Shown in pieces: positions 1 to 8,666 of a DNA stretch of 51,636 bases. The stretch's first letter is position 1; each line of letters begins with the position of its first letter. The notes under the pieces are model-generated. The model was not told where the DNA came from. It saw only the letters and a list, made by a program, of their open reading frames with translations, and ran no database searches. The stretch comes from a virus. The stretch lies in the IMG/VR virus record IMGVR_UViG_3300025087_001438, positions 1 through 51,636 of that record, one strand, 5' to 3'. The position numbers and the translations under genes are program-made.

Positions 1-404
1 TAATTATTATTAGCCGAAGCGCCAGCCACATATAACTCATCCAGGTCGTTAAGCATTTGAAAGCGACAACTGGCTGGAGCGTCAGAAATAATGGTGGTCA
101 ATCCGCCGTTACTGTCCAAGTAGCGCAGTGTACCAGCCGTGCCATCGGAATCGTTACTGCCAACTATAATCTTGTCATTGGAGCCATAGCGGTAGACAAA
201 ACCGCCGTAGGTATCAGTACCATTGCCGACTACTGCCACCCGTTCATAGCCATCACGCCGCTTAGCCGAACCTATTTTGGCATTATAAATAGCATTTTTG
301 GTCAGTTTGACTTCGCTGCTTTTGCGTAGTAAGTGGGAGGTGCCAATTTGTAGCCCTCCCGATAAGTCCAGTTGGCGGTTAGGTCTGGGATTATTGCTGG
401 CCAT
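1..404 (-). CDS. Tail hub / beta-propeller protein, N-terminal part (gene continues across the contig ends)
   Basis: The start ATG is at 404 with AGGAG just upstream, inside the end of the preceding gene. The first 134 residues open with a DLSGGLQIGTS motif of the kind seen in phage beta-propeller tail proteins (P22 gp10 / T7 gp12 type). The frame is open to base 1 and resumes in frame at the right end of the window once the 14-base terminal duplication is removed. The joined protein is 640 aa. It probably forms part of the short tail tube below the portal. The family call is by sequence style only. Confidence 0.85.
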   Translation of the reverse strand, partial: MASNNPRPNRQLDLSGGLQIGTSHLLRKSSEVKLTKNAIYNAKIGSAKRRDGYERVAVVGNGTDTYGGFVYRYGSNDKIIVGSNDSDGTAGTLRYLDSNGGLTTIISDAPASCRFQMLNDLDELYVAGASANNN

Positions 405-405
405 C

Positions 406-1611
406 TTATCTCCTGAAGGAGGTTATGGTCGAGTCTTGGGGTCGGAAACTGCGGGACGTGCCAGCATCCTTACGGTCAATGGTTTTGTAGCGGGCTTTTT
501 CACGCTCGTACAGCCCCAGATATTTAGCATCTTGGGTGATATTAGGGTCAGCTATAGCTCGTTTGCCCCAGTACATAGCTTTGCAGTAGAGCTTGTAAAT
601 ATAAGGGGAGGGAGTTTCAATGACATCACCCTCGGAGTCAATGACCGTAAAGTACTTCCAGTAGTGCAGGTAAAAGACATTAGAGCCAGTGGTTTTAGCG
701 GGGTGTGAGAAGCGGAAACGGTTAACCGAGGTATCTAAGGTCATGGCGACTGGTTTGTCATCGCTAACTGTTGTAGAACTGACAGTATTATCGGCGTACT
801 TGTTGCGGAACTCCTCCATTGGGATGACTGTGATAGTATTGGTTTCATCAATATCGGGGTCGGTAGAAGTATCTGTGAAGTTATAGTCCATGCGGTCAAA
901 CTTCCACATAGATTGTTTGCCATTAGAGTCAGTCGGGAAATTCAGATAGTTAAGGTTGATGGTTCGGGTATGGGCACTGCGGGCGTGTAAGAAAGTGTAT
1001 GGACGGGCTACATTAGCCTGTAAATCGTCATCAACATCGTTAAAGTAGCCCAGATATTCCCTACGGGTAACATGGACTTCTTGGGGGTCGCCAACCTCCT
1101 GTAATATCTCATCTATGATATTGCCGACTTGTTCCCGCCGCCAACCGGTGGCTTTAATCGGGTCTGACTGGGCGCTTTCCAAGGTTGATACGGAATGGTA
1201 GAAAGAAGTTTTGTAATAATAAGCCGAGGTGCCCTGGGTGTCGTCATAAATAGTCTGGAGGCTGAGATTGTCGACATCCATATTTTTGGTAACCAGCAAC
1301 GAGTAAGTACTGCCGCTATCGGTTGAACGGTAAAAGCGTACTTGGTCAAAGGTCATCACATAAACTGGGTCGTCGGCTGAGTGGGCGTAGAGTGTCGTGC
1401 CAACGGTCAGGGTCAGGTTGTCGGCATTGACGGCTGAAACGGTCACTATCTCAGCGGTTTCGGTGCCCATTTCACCAATCATAATCCGGTCATTGGCTGC
1501 AAAGCGGTCAGCGTTCTTGACGATTATGGAGGTGACGCCGACAGAGTAAGGATTGGCTAGGTAAGATTTTTCCCAGTGGGTAGTTTCGGCATTAAATACA
1601 TTTATCCTCAT
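406..1611 (-). CDS. Virion structural protein, probable head-tail adaptor / tail accessory protein
   Basis: A 401-aa protein. The first 160 residues look like beta-rich repeats. The C-terminal half (about 165-400) has a helix-rich stretch with a GNIIDEILQEVGDP motif and a conserved WGKRAIADP-type end, as in podoviral head-completion and connector proteins. It sits directly upstream of the tail hub gene with one base between stop and ATG. No Shine-Dalgarno sequence precedes its ATG. Instead, a copy of the AGACTATTGT promoter element lies 31 nt upstream, so it is probably the first gene of a late unit with a leaderless mRNA. Exact role uncertain. Confidence 0.7.
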   Translation of the reverse strand: MRINVFNAETTHWEKSYLANPYSVGVTSIIVKNADRFAANDRIMIGEMGTETAEIVTVSAVNADNLTLTVGTTLYAHSADDPVYVMTFDQVRFYRSTDSGSTYSLLVTKNMDVDNLSLQTIYDDTQGTSAYYYKTSFYHSVSTLESAQSDPIKATGWRREQVGNIIDEILQEVGDPQEVHVTRREYLGYFNDVDDDLQANVARPYTFLHARSAHTRTINLNYLNFPTDSNGKQSMWKFDRMDYNFTDTSTDPDIDETNTITVIPMEEFRNKYADNTVSSTTVSDDKPVAMTLDTSVNRFRFSHPAKTTGSNVFYLHYWKYFTVIDSEGDVIETPSPYIYKLYCKAMYWGKRAIADPNITQDAKYLGLYEREKARYKTIDRKDAGTSRSFRPQDSTITSFRR

Positions 1612-1617
1612 ATTTTA

Positions 1618-1655
1618 ACTATTGCCTATCTAGTACTTTCCCACAATAGTCTGTT
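1618..1655 (-). promoter_or_regulatory. Late promoter copy 1 (AGACTATTGT element)
   Basis: Minus strand. The ten-base core AGACTATTGT sits at 1643-1652, immediately after a TAA stop. TTGTGG would be the -35 box, then 17 nt, then AATAGT as -10, which ends 6 nt before the ATG at 1611. The same core occurs six times in intergenic positions. The -10 assignment is my inference. Confidence 0.6.
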
Positions 1656-2517
1656 ATCGCCATTGCCTAATAGCCCCTCGCGGGTCGGCATTGTTGATAA
1701 TAGTTTGGGGGTTGGAGTTGATGTCTATAAGCGTGGTGGAGGTGGAAGTACTAGAAGTAGATGTCGAGCTAGTCGAGGTGCTATTGGTCGTACTGGTAGA
1801 TATGGAGGTGGAGTTGGAGGTCGAGGTGCTAATCGAACTTGATGTGCTAGAGGTGGATGCGCTGGTGGTACTGGCTGAGGTACTACTGGTCGAAGTGGAA
1901 GTAGCATCACTGGCGATAAAAGTAGCTACTACGGCCGCATAAGTGTTACTACTGGGTCCAGTCCATTCAGCTTGGTACTGAGCTTGGGTAGATACGGTCT
2001 TACTTTCTATGGATAGGGGGTGGCCAGCGATATCTATTTGAGTATAGTTGGAAAAACCGCTGCCGACTCCAGTATCACCTGAATTGCCGCAAGTCACCCC
2101 GACGACCAGTTCATCGCCGTAACTGGTAACGGCTGTATAGCCGGAGGTAACAGGTGTTCCACCAGCGGTTTGACCACTTACTTTATCAAGCACTCCACTG
2201 GTCAAAAGTCCCGACCATTCTTCAACGGCAATTCCTACGCTGCTGGCTATCGAATACTCGATAGTAACGGTATGCCCCGCTCCCCCGACTATATTAGAGG
2301 CGTACCAGATTTCGGCTGTGTTGCCGCTGGCACCCGCCTGTTCCCGTGCTACGGCTCTGGTGAAAGCATTGCCTTTATTGTCGCTGACAGTGATAGTACC
2401 GCCACTGGCTGAACCTTGCCCCGCCGCTATGATTAAAGTATTACCATTAGTGGAGATGAAAGAGGCCGTAGTTTGGGGTGAGCCACCTGTTTTAGTAATA
2501 GTCTGGATAAGTGTCAT
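1654..2517 (-). CDS. Structural protein with beta-sandwich domain and S/T-rich tail
   Basis: A 287-aa protein. Residues 1-203 look like a beta-sandwich domain rich in G, T, V and A. Residues 205-262 are almost pure Ser/Thr. A 25-residue end follows, starting TTLIDINSNP. The STTLID junction recurs in the 3291-4553 protein, so the two share a C-terminal module. The ATG overlaps the preceding stop (ATGA) and has AGGGGTGAG as ribosome binding site. Probably a surface-exposed tail or fibre component. The S/T tract is a plausible O-glycosylation target (inference). Confidence 0.7.
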   Translation of the reverse strand: MTLIQTITKTGGSPQTTASFISTNGNTLIIAAGQGSASGGTITVSDNKGNAFTRAVAREQAGASGNTAEIWYASNIVGGAGHTVTIEYSIASSVGIAVEEWSGLLTSGVLDKVSGQTAGGTPVTSGYTAVTSYGDELVVGVTCGNSGDTGVGSGFSNYTQIDIAGHPLSIESKTVSTQAQYQAEWTGPSSNTYAAVVATFIASDATSTSTSSTSASTTSASTSSTSSSISTSTSNSTSISTSTTNSTSTSSTSTSSTSTSTTLIDINSNPQTIINNADPRGAIRQWR

Positions 2518-3275
2518 CTGCTCACCCCTATAGTCGCATGAGGTTGGAGGTTGGTAATTATGCCACTGGTTGAGCTTGTGGAGGTGGAGTTGGAAGTTGA
2601 GCTAGTGGATTGGGAGGTCGACGAGGTTGAAATTGAGGTCGATAAGCTGGTAGACACCGAAGTGCTGGTGCTGGAAGTGGAAAGGCTGGAACTAGTTGAG
2701 GTCGTAACTGATACGGATGTGGTGGTACTGGTGGAAATTGATGATGACGTGGAGGTTGAAGTTGTGGCGTCGGTGTAATAAACAGTCATGCGGATGTGGT
2801 CGATATAGGCGGTAATCGTACCTCCTCCCGTAGGAGCCTGTTTGCGCTCAAATTCTGCGACAATACCATTTATGGTCGCTCCACTTGGAATGGTAAAACC
2901 AAAATTTGTTGCCTTTAGATAGTGGCTTATAGCTGTATCCACTCCGTCAGTCCAAACAGTTGCAATTACTACACCAAAGGTTGTGGCATTGATATCTGCG
3001 TCTGTCCAAGACATCCCCCACAGATTAGAGGAGCTACCAAAAGAAACATAAGCTTCAGTCAAGGACCAAGCAGTACTAGCGCTTTGGTCGGTACCACTGA
3101 TAGTCCCACCCTTGACAATTCTTATCGAATAATCTTTAGGGATAGCTTCAACAGAAAATACTGTGGCATAAGAGTCATCACTAGTTTGGGAATTGTTAGG
3201 ATTACTCCAAGTCTTTGTTCCAATATCAGCAGAATCAGCAGTCGTGCTCGGACTCAGTGGCCCCTGAGAAGCGAT
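2514..3275 (-). CDS. S/T-rich structural protein with a likely ATC start codon
   Basis: The reading frame is open from just after the TAG at 3291 and would give 253 aa. There is no ATG, GTG or TTG near the strong ribosome binding site AGGGGGAGG (minus strand, about 3284-3292). The ATC at 3275-3273 is 8 nt after GGAGG and would begin MASQGPLSPS, which looks like a natural N-terminus. The nearest conventional in-frame start is a TTG at 3062, with no ribosome binding site, and it would cut the domain. The protein has a globular domain (1-180), an S/T tract (about 185-240) and a short end. It is either a rare initiation codon or a base error. Confidence 0.6.
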   Translation of the reverse strand: MASQGPLSPSTTADSADIGTKTWSNPNNSQTSDDSYATVFSVEAIPKDYSIRIVKGGTISGTDQSASTAWSLTEAYVSFGSSSNLWGMSWTDADINATTFGVVIATVWTDGVDTAISHYLKATNFGFTIPSGATINGIVAEFERKQAPTGGGTITAYIDHIRMTVYYTDATTSTSTSSSISTSTTTSVSVTTSTSSSLSTSSTSTSVSTSLSTSISTSSTSQSTSSTSNSTSTSSTSGIITNLQPHATIGVSR

Positions 3276-3290
3276 GGTATTACCCTCCCC

Positions 3291-4553
3291 CTAATTATTC
3301 CAAACATTAAAAGACGGTATGGTGACTCTGGGTATGGTCATGTAATCAATTAGGGTGGTGGAGGTGCTGGAGCTTGTGGAGAGTGATGAGCTAGTCGAAC
3401 TAGTGGAGATTGATGTCGATACTGAGGTACTAGTGCTGGAAGTGCTGATTGAGCTGGAAGTTGAGCTGGTGGACAGCGAAGTCGAGCTACTGGTGCTACT
3501 GGTGCTGATAGAAGTCGACTGACTGGTAGAAATGCTGGATGACGTGGAACTGGTAGATATGGAAGTACTGGTTGAACTACTGGTACTGCTGGTACTGATT
3601 GACGTACTGATACTGGTCGAGATGCTGGAAGAAGTACTAATAGAACTAGAGGTCGAACTGGTGGAGGTACTGACAGAGGAACTGGTCGAGCTGGTAGAAA
3701 CCGAAGTGGACATTGACGTACTGGAGGTACTGATGGAGGTCGAAACAGATGAAGAAGTACTGGAAGTCGATGTGGAGATAGAGCTGGAGGTACTAGAGGT
3801 GCTTATGGAACTACTAGTACTGGAAGTGCTGATACTGGAACTAGTACTGGATGTTGAGATAGAGGTGGAAATACTACTGGAGGTGGAACTGGTGGAGATA
3901 GAAGAACTAGTAGAAATTGAGGAGCTAGTGCTAGAAGTACTAGTAGAGATTGAGCTACTTGTAGAGCTTGTGCTGATGGACGTACTAATCGAACTGGAAG
4001 TAGAGGAGGTGCTTATCGAGGTTGAGATACTGCTAGAAGTACTGCTTGTGGAAATTGAAGTGGAGGTGCTAGAAGTAGAGATTGAGCTGGATGTGGAACT
4101 AGTACTAGTAGAGATTGAACTCGACGTACTAGAAGTAGAAATGGAAGTGGAAATCGAAGAACTGGTTGACGATGTTGAGATAGAGGTGGAAATAGAGCTT
4201 GAGGTGGAAGAAGTACTTATTGAGCTACTAGTCGAGCTGGTGCTAATCGAACTGCTCGTACTGCTGGTACTGATAGAACTACTTGTGCTGGAGGTAGATG
4301 TAGAAATAGAAGAACTGGTACTGGAGGTGGAAATAGAGGTCGAGATACTCGAACTAGTTGAGCTGGTAGAAATAGACGAACTGGTACTGGAGGTGGACGT
4401 GGAAACACTGCTACTTGTCGAACTAGTGGAAATAGATGTAGAGCTACTAGTAGAAATTGATGTTGAACTTGATGTGGAGGTTGTTGTAGCATCCGCAACA
4501 TTAGCTGACCCTTGACCGAAGTATGGTTGGCCAAAATAATTTGAGCCAAACAT
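3291..4553 (-). CDS. Mucin-like S/T low-complexity virion protein
   Basis: A 420-aa protein. It starts MFGSNYFGQPYFGQ, an N-terminus type found on phage tail-associated proteins. Residues 23-398 are then built almost only from Ser and Thr with a regularly spaced Ile, Val or Leu, in units such as ISTSSTSSS. It ends LIDYMTIPRV followed by a short tail, resembling the end of the 1654-2517 protein. Codons are heavily varied between repeats, so the protein repeat is conserved better than the DNA. Probably an extended, possibly O-glycosylated, fibre or brush (inference). Confidence 0.7.
   Translation of the reverse strand: MFGSNYFGQPYFGQGSANVADATTTSTSSSTSISTSSSTSISTSSTSSSVSTSTSSTSSSISTSSTSSSISTSISTSSTSSSISTSTSSTSSSISTSSTSSSISTSSTSSSISTSSTSSSISTSISTSSTSSSISTSISTSSTSSSISTSTSSTSSSISTSSTSTSISTSSTSSSISTSISTSSTSSSISTSISTSSTSSSISTSTSSTSSSISTSSSISTSSTSSSISTSISTSSTSSSISTSSTSSSISTSSTSSSISTSTSSTSSSVSTSISTSSTSMSTSVSTSSTSSSVSTSTSSTSSSISTSSSISTSISTSISTSSTSSSTSTSISTSSTSSSISTSQSTSISTSSTSSSTSLSTSSTSSSISTSSTSTSVSTSISTSSTSSSLSTSSSTSTTLIDYMTIPRVTIPSFNVWNN
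3360..4487 (-). repeat. Coding repeat: 1.1-kb Ser/Thr tract
   Basis: About 375 codons of degenerate ISTS/STSSS-type repeats. On the plus strand the same DNA reads as a long open frame rich in E, L, V and D, which is a by-product of the repeat. Related shorter tracts lie at about 1732-1905, 2562-2775, 23466-23597, 24112-24270 and 50602-50787. Confidence 0.9.
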
Positions 4554-4555
4554 GG

Positions 4556-5095
4556 CTACCTACTAGCTATGATAGAGTGTAGAGCGTTTTTATGAGCAGG
4601 GGTTAGATTAGTGCCATATGGAAGCACGCACCAGCTTAGAAATAGCTCAGTCCCGTCTTTTAGGGGAACTTTAACATTAGCGGTTGTCCCGTTACCAAAA
4701 GAGAAGTTATCTGGAAAGTCACCAATCGTTACTGGGCTGCCATCTTTTTTCTTGAGGCTTGGGCTGATATACACTTCCCTCGGTGACTGTTCTATACTCT
4801 CACTGACTATAGTTTCCTGTAGGTCTTGAGCTGTAACAGTTGTCGGGTCAAACGGTAAATGTTGGGTAGCGTGTTCATCACCAATACGCTTTTTGGCCTC
4901 AGCTAGAGTTTCTTTTTTAAGCGTCAGTCTATTAAGACCCTCTTTTTTATGTTGGATTTCTGAGCCGTATTGAGGATTGGGCAGTTGAGCGTGAGCAATA
5001 ATATCATCACGGATTTCCCCAGCGTAGCGACCCTTAGCAATTATCTTGCCTTTATCGTCCCTGATTGTTTCTTTTCCTTCAAAAATACAAAGCAT
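4556..5095 (-). CDS. Hypothetical protein of the tail module
   Basis: A 179-aa protein, not recognised. It is charged and mixed, with a lysine-rich middle and a beta-type C-terminal region containing DGTELFLSWCVLPYG. It lies 2 bases from the start of the S/T-rich 420-aa gene and 9 bases from the upstream structural gene. GGAG-type spacing precedes the ATG. It could be a chaperone or accessory factor for the neighbouring fibre proteins, but nothing in the sequence proves this. Confidence 0.6.
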   Translation of the reverse strand: MLCIFEGKETIRDDKGKIIAKGRYAGEIRDDIIAHAQLPNPQYGSEIQHKKEGLNRLTLKKETLAEAKKRIGDEHATQHLPFDPTTVTAQDLQETIVSESIEQSPREVYISPSLKKKDGSPVTIGDFPDNFSFGNGTTANVKVPLKDGTELFLSWCVLPYGTNLTPAHKNALHSIIASR

Positions 5096-5104
5096 AATTT
5101 CTCC

Positions 5105-5902
5105 TTAACTTACTGCAAAGGTATAAACGTGTAATTCATCAGCACCTAATGTTATAGCCCCATCTCCACTTATGGCCCTAATAATCACATCCGTGATTGT
5201 TGCACTTGGTTGGGCATCGGTTAATGTTGGGTTGCCCAATCCTGAACCAGCTGCTGCTACATTTCCTGTAGTAGCTGCGGCAACGCCCGAACCTTGGAGA
5301 TTATAATTAGCAATTCGTGGGCCTAACCAAAAGTTTGCGGAATGGGCTTCCGCTTGGTCGGTGGCAGTAGTTCTAACCAACGAAACAGAACTACCCGCCT
5401 CACCTATCACTGTAGTATTAAGTTTAACTCCAAAACCATTACTGCTTGCAGCGCCAGTTGTTCTCCTAACTGACACTAAACCAAAGATTGGAATATTTGT
5501 AGCTATGCTAAGTCCAGTAGCTGTCAATAAATCAACCGCTGTGGTGCTAGTAGTGGTAGCTTCGGTGGTATTTCCGCCGACCCGAGTTAGACCTTCGGCA
5601 TCGGTTAGAGTTTTAGCGGTAACCGTAGCCGCTATCTGGTCGCCTACTACAACTGAGCGAGCTGTAGAGCTTTCCTGCGCCCTAGTTATAGTAAAAGTAT
5701 CAGTTGAGATGGTCGTGACTCGGACTATTTCAGCATTGGTCGTTAGAGGCTGTGCCCCAGCAGGCCAGACGGTTGCATTAAAAGGCACAGTTGGAAATTT
5801 AGCGCCATCAGCGGCGGCAACTACTAATGAAGTTCCAGTAGTGGCTGGTGATGGGGCAGTAGCTACTGTTGAGTAAGCAAAGTTTTTATGCTGATCAGCC
5901 AT
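5105..5902 (-). CDS. Probable tail or surface structural protein
   Basis: A 265-aa protein rich in Ala, Thr, Val and Gly, with an N-terminal segment (about 20-100) like the beta-domain of phage tail-associated proteins and a beta-rich C-terminal half. No cysteine or catalytic motif is visible. Its ATG has no Shine-Dalgarno sequence and lies 34 nt after promoter element copy 2, so it starts a late unit that continues into the S/T-rich genes. Product call rests on composition and position. Confidence 0.6.
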   Translation of the reverse strand: MADQHKNFAYSTVATAPSPATTGTSLVVAAADGAKFPTVPFNATVWPAGAQPLTTNAEIVRVTTISTDTFTITRAQESSTARSVVVGDQIAATVTAKTLTDAEGLTRVGGNTTEATTTSTTAVDLLTATGLSIATNIPIFGLVSVRRTTGAASSNGFGVKLNTTVIGEAGSSVSLVRTTATDQAEAHSANFWLGPRIANYNLQGSGVAAATTGNVAAAGSGLGNPTLTDAQPSATITDVIIRAISGDGAITLGADELHVYTFAVS

Positions 5903-5910
5903 ATATTGTC

Positions 5911-5949
5911 AGTATGATATAAAAACAGAATAAACCACAATAGTCTGTT
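5911..5949 (-). promoter_or_regulatory. Late promoter copy 2 (AGACTATTGT element)
   Basis: Core at 5937-5946, directly after the TAA of the glycosyltransferase gene. TTGTGG, 18 nt, then CATACT as -10, which ends 8 nt before the ATG at 5902. It marks the boundary between the sugar operon and the tail genes. Confidence 0.6.
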
Positions 5950-6898
5950 AGAGGGGGGTGATGGTGTTTTCTGGCATTTTATAAATCTCACCGTCTTTGG
6001 GGCAAGTAGCAGTAAAACCGTCTTTGGTGAGCATAATCTCCTTGCACTTAGGGCATCTATAACCCCATATATCAAAGCCCTTACCCCACTTTTCATGGTT
6101 TTGGTTCCACTGCAACTCAGGTATTATTAAACTCTTTATATCTTCCTCATCTCGGACAGACTTGAACGAACTAGACCAGTGATGCCATACCCACGACCTA
6201 GTCGTACCGACACATCTATAGCCAAACATCCTTGCTCGGCAACTGTAATCATAATCTTCGCCTCCGCCTGGGTAATATCGTTCATCTAACATACCGACCT
6301 CTAAAAACTTGGCAGTATCAATTACTGAAGCGTACATCGTCACCCCGTCAATAACCGAACCTGGTTTAATGGTCAGATGTTCGTTTACATAATGTTCATC
6401 TTCAATAAGATGCCGCCAATCCTCGTCAGTATATTTATCTTTATAAGGGATGATGTCAAAGTCATCCCCTGATTCCCTGCCGACTGACCAATCCGCCAAT
6501 CTAATAGAGGCGGGGTTTACAATCATGGCGGGGGTAGTAGGAGTGGCTTCTTCAACTTTCCTGAAAGTTTCTATCACCCCATCCCACCAAGCTGGATGAA
6601 TTAGTTCCACATCGTCGTTCAGCATTAGAAAGTAAGGGGTATCGACTAATCTTATACCCAAGTTGGTTGCTTGGGCGAACCCCAAATTACCAGTGTAATG
6701 AACATCCGACTTTGGAGTTCTTATCACCATTAAATTTTTATATTGGTTTCGTAGCTTAGTAGCGTCTATACCGTTGATAGATTGGTCTATTATGTAGGTA
6801 TAGAAGATATTGTCCGTGTACTCGTACAGGGTTTGGAGCATCCGCTGTACGAGGTCTGGACGAATAATAGGACAAATTACGGTTAAAAGCTTAGCCAT
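5948..6898 (-). CDS. GT2-family glycosyltransferase with C-terminal zinc ribbon
   Basis: A 316-aa protein. It has a GT-A fold start (TVICPIIRPDLV), the metal/nucleotide motif in FLMLNDDVEL, and a C-terminal catalytic-loop type GGGEDYDYSCRARM. An extra zinc-ribbon-like end carries CPKC and a second Cys about 15 residues later. Its 5' end overlaps the preceding gene by 8 bases. It is the last gene of the sugar operon. Donor and acceptor are unknown. The zinc ribbon is unusual for the family and may hold a virion protein partner. Confidence 0.8.
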   Translation of the reverse strand: MAKLLTVICPIIRPDLVQRMLQTLYEYTDNIFYTYIIDQSINGIDATKLRNQYKNLMVIRTPKSDVHYTGNLGFAQATNLGIRLVDTPYFLMLNDDVELIHPAWWDGVIETFRKVEEATPTTPAMIVNPASIRLADWSVGRESGDDFDIIPYKDKYTDEDWRHLIEDEHYVNEHLTIKPGSVIDGVTMYASVIDTAKFLEVGMLDERYYPGGGEDYDYSCRARMFGYRCVGTTRSWVWHHWSSSFKSVRDEEDIKSLIIPELQWNQNHEKWGKGFDIWGYRCPKCKEIMLTKDGFTATCPKDGEIYKMPENTITPL

Positions 6899-7220
6899 TT
6901 TCGGGGGCTTTGTAGATAGCCTCCCCTTGATTGTACTTGAAAAGCTCTGCCTCTTCTACCTCTACCACATCGTCCATTATGAAACCCAGTGTATCTAGTA
7001 TTTCTGGCTTGGTAATCCACTGGCGGGTCTTGGCTACTTCGTCTATTAAATAAACCTTGTCTCCCCCTTGTTTTGTTCGGACTACTCGCTTGCCTTCCGG
7101 TAAAACTCGTGCTGGTTCAACAGTTCCTGTAACTTCTACAGTCGTACTATCTATTTCAACCCCTTCAGCAGCTAGTTTGTCTATTAGTTTATGTAATTGT
7201 TCTACGTCTTCGCGTGTCAT
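6891..7220 (-). CDS. Hypothetical protein between glycosyltransferase genes
   Basis: A 109-aa protein. The N-terminal 30 residues form a predicted helix. The C-terminal half carries a GDKVYLIDEVAKTRQWI motif, a pattern I associate with small domains found beside or inside phage and bacterial sugar genes. The start has AAAGGAGG 8 nt upstream and overlaps the previous stop by one base (TAATG). Possibly a sugar-binding or scaffold partner (inference). Confidence 0.55.
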   Translation of the reverse strand: MTREDVEQLHKLIDKLAAEGVEIDSTTVEVTGTVEPARVLPEGKRVVRTKQGGDKVYLIDEVAKTRQWITKPEILDTLGFIMDDVVEVEEAELFKYNQGEAIYKAPENG

Positions 7221-7699
7221 TACGAACCTCCTTTAATTATATTTAGATTGGCAAATTCGCCATGGTATTTAATTGCTGCTTTATTATATGCTCTGGCTGC
7301 CTCTTTCACATCATCAAATCTCCCTAAAAATATTGAAGAACTATTAGACCAAATACGGGCTATCCACTTATTTTGATGTCGGTATACGCCTTTGTAACCA
7401 GATTTATTATTTCGATTGGGTTTAGGTCTATTATGCTGGTTTTCGGCATGGGTACAAATACGTATTTCGGAGCGTCTATTATCTGTTCTAATGCCATGTC
7501 TATGGTCAACTTCTTCGCCTGGCTGGGCGTTCAAAAGCAAACGGTGCATTTTAATAATTTTCCGCCTGCCATTAATAATCTTATCAGTGATTGCATATCC
7601 ATCTTTATTTAGATGCCAGCCACCAATAGAGTTAACTAACTTTAAGTCCTTATCATCGACTAAAACTTTAGTCCCATTTTTGAGGACAACCTCAGTCAT
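7220..7699 (-). CDS. HNH endonuclease with AP2 DNA-binding domain
   Basis: A 159-aa protein. An HNH_3-type core runs at about 50-90 (KMHRLLL, then EEVDHRHG and TDNRRSEIR). An AP2-type domain follows at about 101-155 (GYKGVYRHQNKWIARI). This is the usual layout of a free-standing phage homing endonuclease. It is wedged between two sugar genes with overlaps of 8 and 1 bases, so it rides in the operon rather than taking part in the pathway. Confidence 0.85.
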   Translation of the reverse strand: MTEVVLKNGTKVLVDDKDLKLVNSIGGWHLNKDGYAITDKIINGRRKIIKMHRLLLNAQPGEEVDHRHGIRTDNRRSEIRICTHAENQHNRPKPNRNNKSGYKGVYRHQNKWIARIWSNSSSIFLGRFDDVKEAARAYNKAAIKYHGEFANLNIIKGGS

Positions 7700-8666
7700 C
7701 TATAACCTCCTGAATTTTACTCATCATACTATCTAAAGTATACCCCCTATCTATTAAATACTGTCTATAGCTGATGGAATCATATTCTTGGCTAGTAATC
7801 TTATCTATGGCTTGGTCTATGGAATCCCATGTCAGACCGGGCCAGATATCATCAGCTCCAAAAAATCTATGGGGCACGACTTTAATACCCTTCGCCATTG
7901 CTTCAGCGATTGCATAAGAAAACCCTTCTTTCACAGAACCATGCAGAAGAAAATTTTTATCCTCTAGAAATTCGTCAACAGTTTTACCCTCTAAAAGAAT
8001 ATTAGTAAACTCTATATTTAAGTTATGATGTTCTACAAAATCATCAAAATATGCATACTCCCAGTTGGAGTCGCTTCGTTGTCCCAGCCAGTGAATCTTA
8101 TACCTTGGGTCTATTTGTTGAAGTTTCAAGATAACTTGTAAAAGTAGATGCGTTCCTTTAGAGTTCCATTTCTCAGAAACGATAGCTATATCAAAACCCG
8201 GACTACGCTTTTTAAACTTATAGCGACTTAAATCAACTCCACAGGGAATAGTATGAAACTTGGTTTTATCGGTCAATCCAGGTAGGTTAGCAATATTTGC
8301 GACCTCCCTTATATGATTGGCTATAAAAATAACATCATCCACTAAACTCCATCGAGCGGCATGTTGATGGCCTTGCCAAATCTCGATATCAATCGGTCTA
8401 ACGATAATTCTCTTATCTGATAAATCCATGTCGTACAAACTCCACGGTTTGTAATTGGCATTATCTGCCAGTAATGCTTCCCCTGGATTTGTGGCGGAAA
8501 CGATATTGTTATCAGCGGTGTCCATCCATATTAAATCTGCCCATTCATTAGCTAACTGAGGATTCCAGTATCTTTCCGTCTTAACTTCGTGTCCCTGTTT
8601 ACGCCACCAGTTAGCCATATCACTGGTAAATTTCCCGAAATATGGGTCTGTAAGAAGAATTTTCAT
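7692..8666 (-). CDS. Glycosyltransferase, GT-B fold (GT4-like)
   Basis: A 324-aa protein. It has an N-terminal Rossmann start (KILLTDPYFGKF) and a C-terminal nucleotide-sugar half with the E-x7-E type segment HGSVKEGFSYAIAEAMAKG. It overlaps both neighbours by 4-8 bases. It should transfer a sugar from a nucleotide donor. Specificity cannot be read from the sequence. Confidence 0.8.
   Translation of the reverse strand: MKILLTDPYFGKFTSDMANWWRKQGHEVKTERYWNPQLANEWADLIWMDTADNNIVSATNPGEALLADNANYKPWSLYDMDLSDKRIIVRPIDIEIWQGHQHAARWSLVDDVIFIANHIREVANIANLPGLTDKTKFHTIPCGVDLSRYKFKKRSPGFDIAIVSEKWNSKGTHLLLQVILKLQQIDPRYKIHWLGQRSDSNWEYAYFDDFVEHHNLNIEFTNILLEGKTVDEFLEDKNFLLHGSVKEGFSYAIAEAMAKGIKVVPHRFFGADDIWPGLTWDSIDQAIDKITSQEYDSISYRQYLIDRGYTLDSMMSKIQEVIDD

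Noticed and set aside
3360-4487. CRISPR array or tandem-repeat locus
   Set aside because: Units vary in length and codon use, there are no spacers, and the minus strand encodes a continuous protein.
3532-4515. A 327-codon plus-strand open frame rich in Glu, Leu, Val
   Set aside because: It is the exact complement of the S/T repeat region. Repeats lacking stops on one strand open the other. No ribosome binding site, and similar shadows lie opposite every other S/T tract.
1654-4553. Diversity-generating retroelement target regions
   Set aside because: No reverse transcriptase gene and no template/variable repeat pair was seen anywhere.
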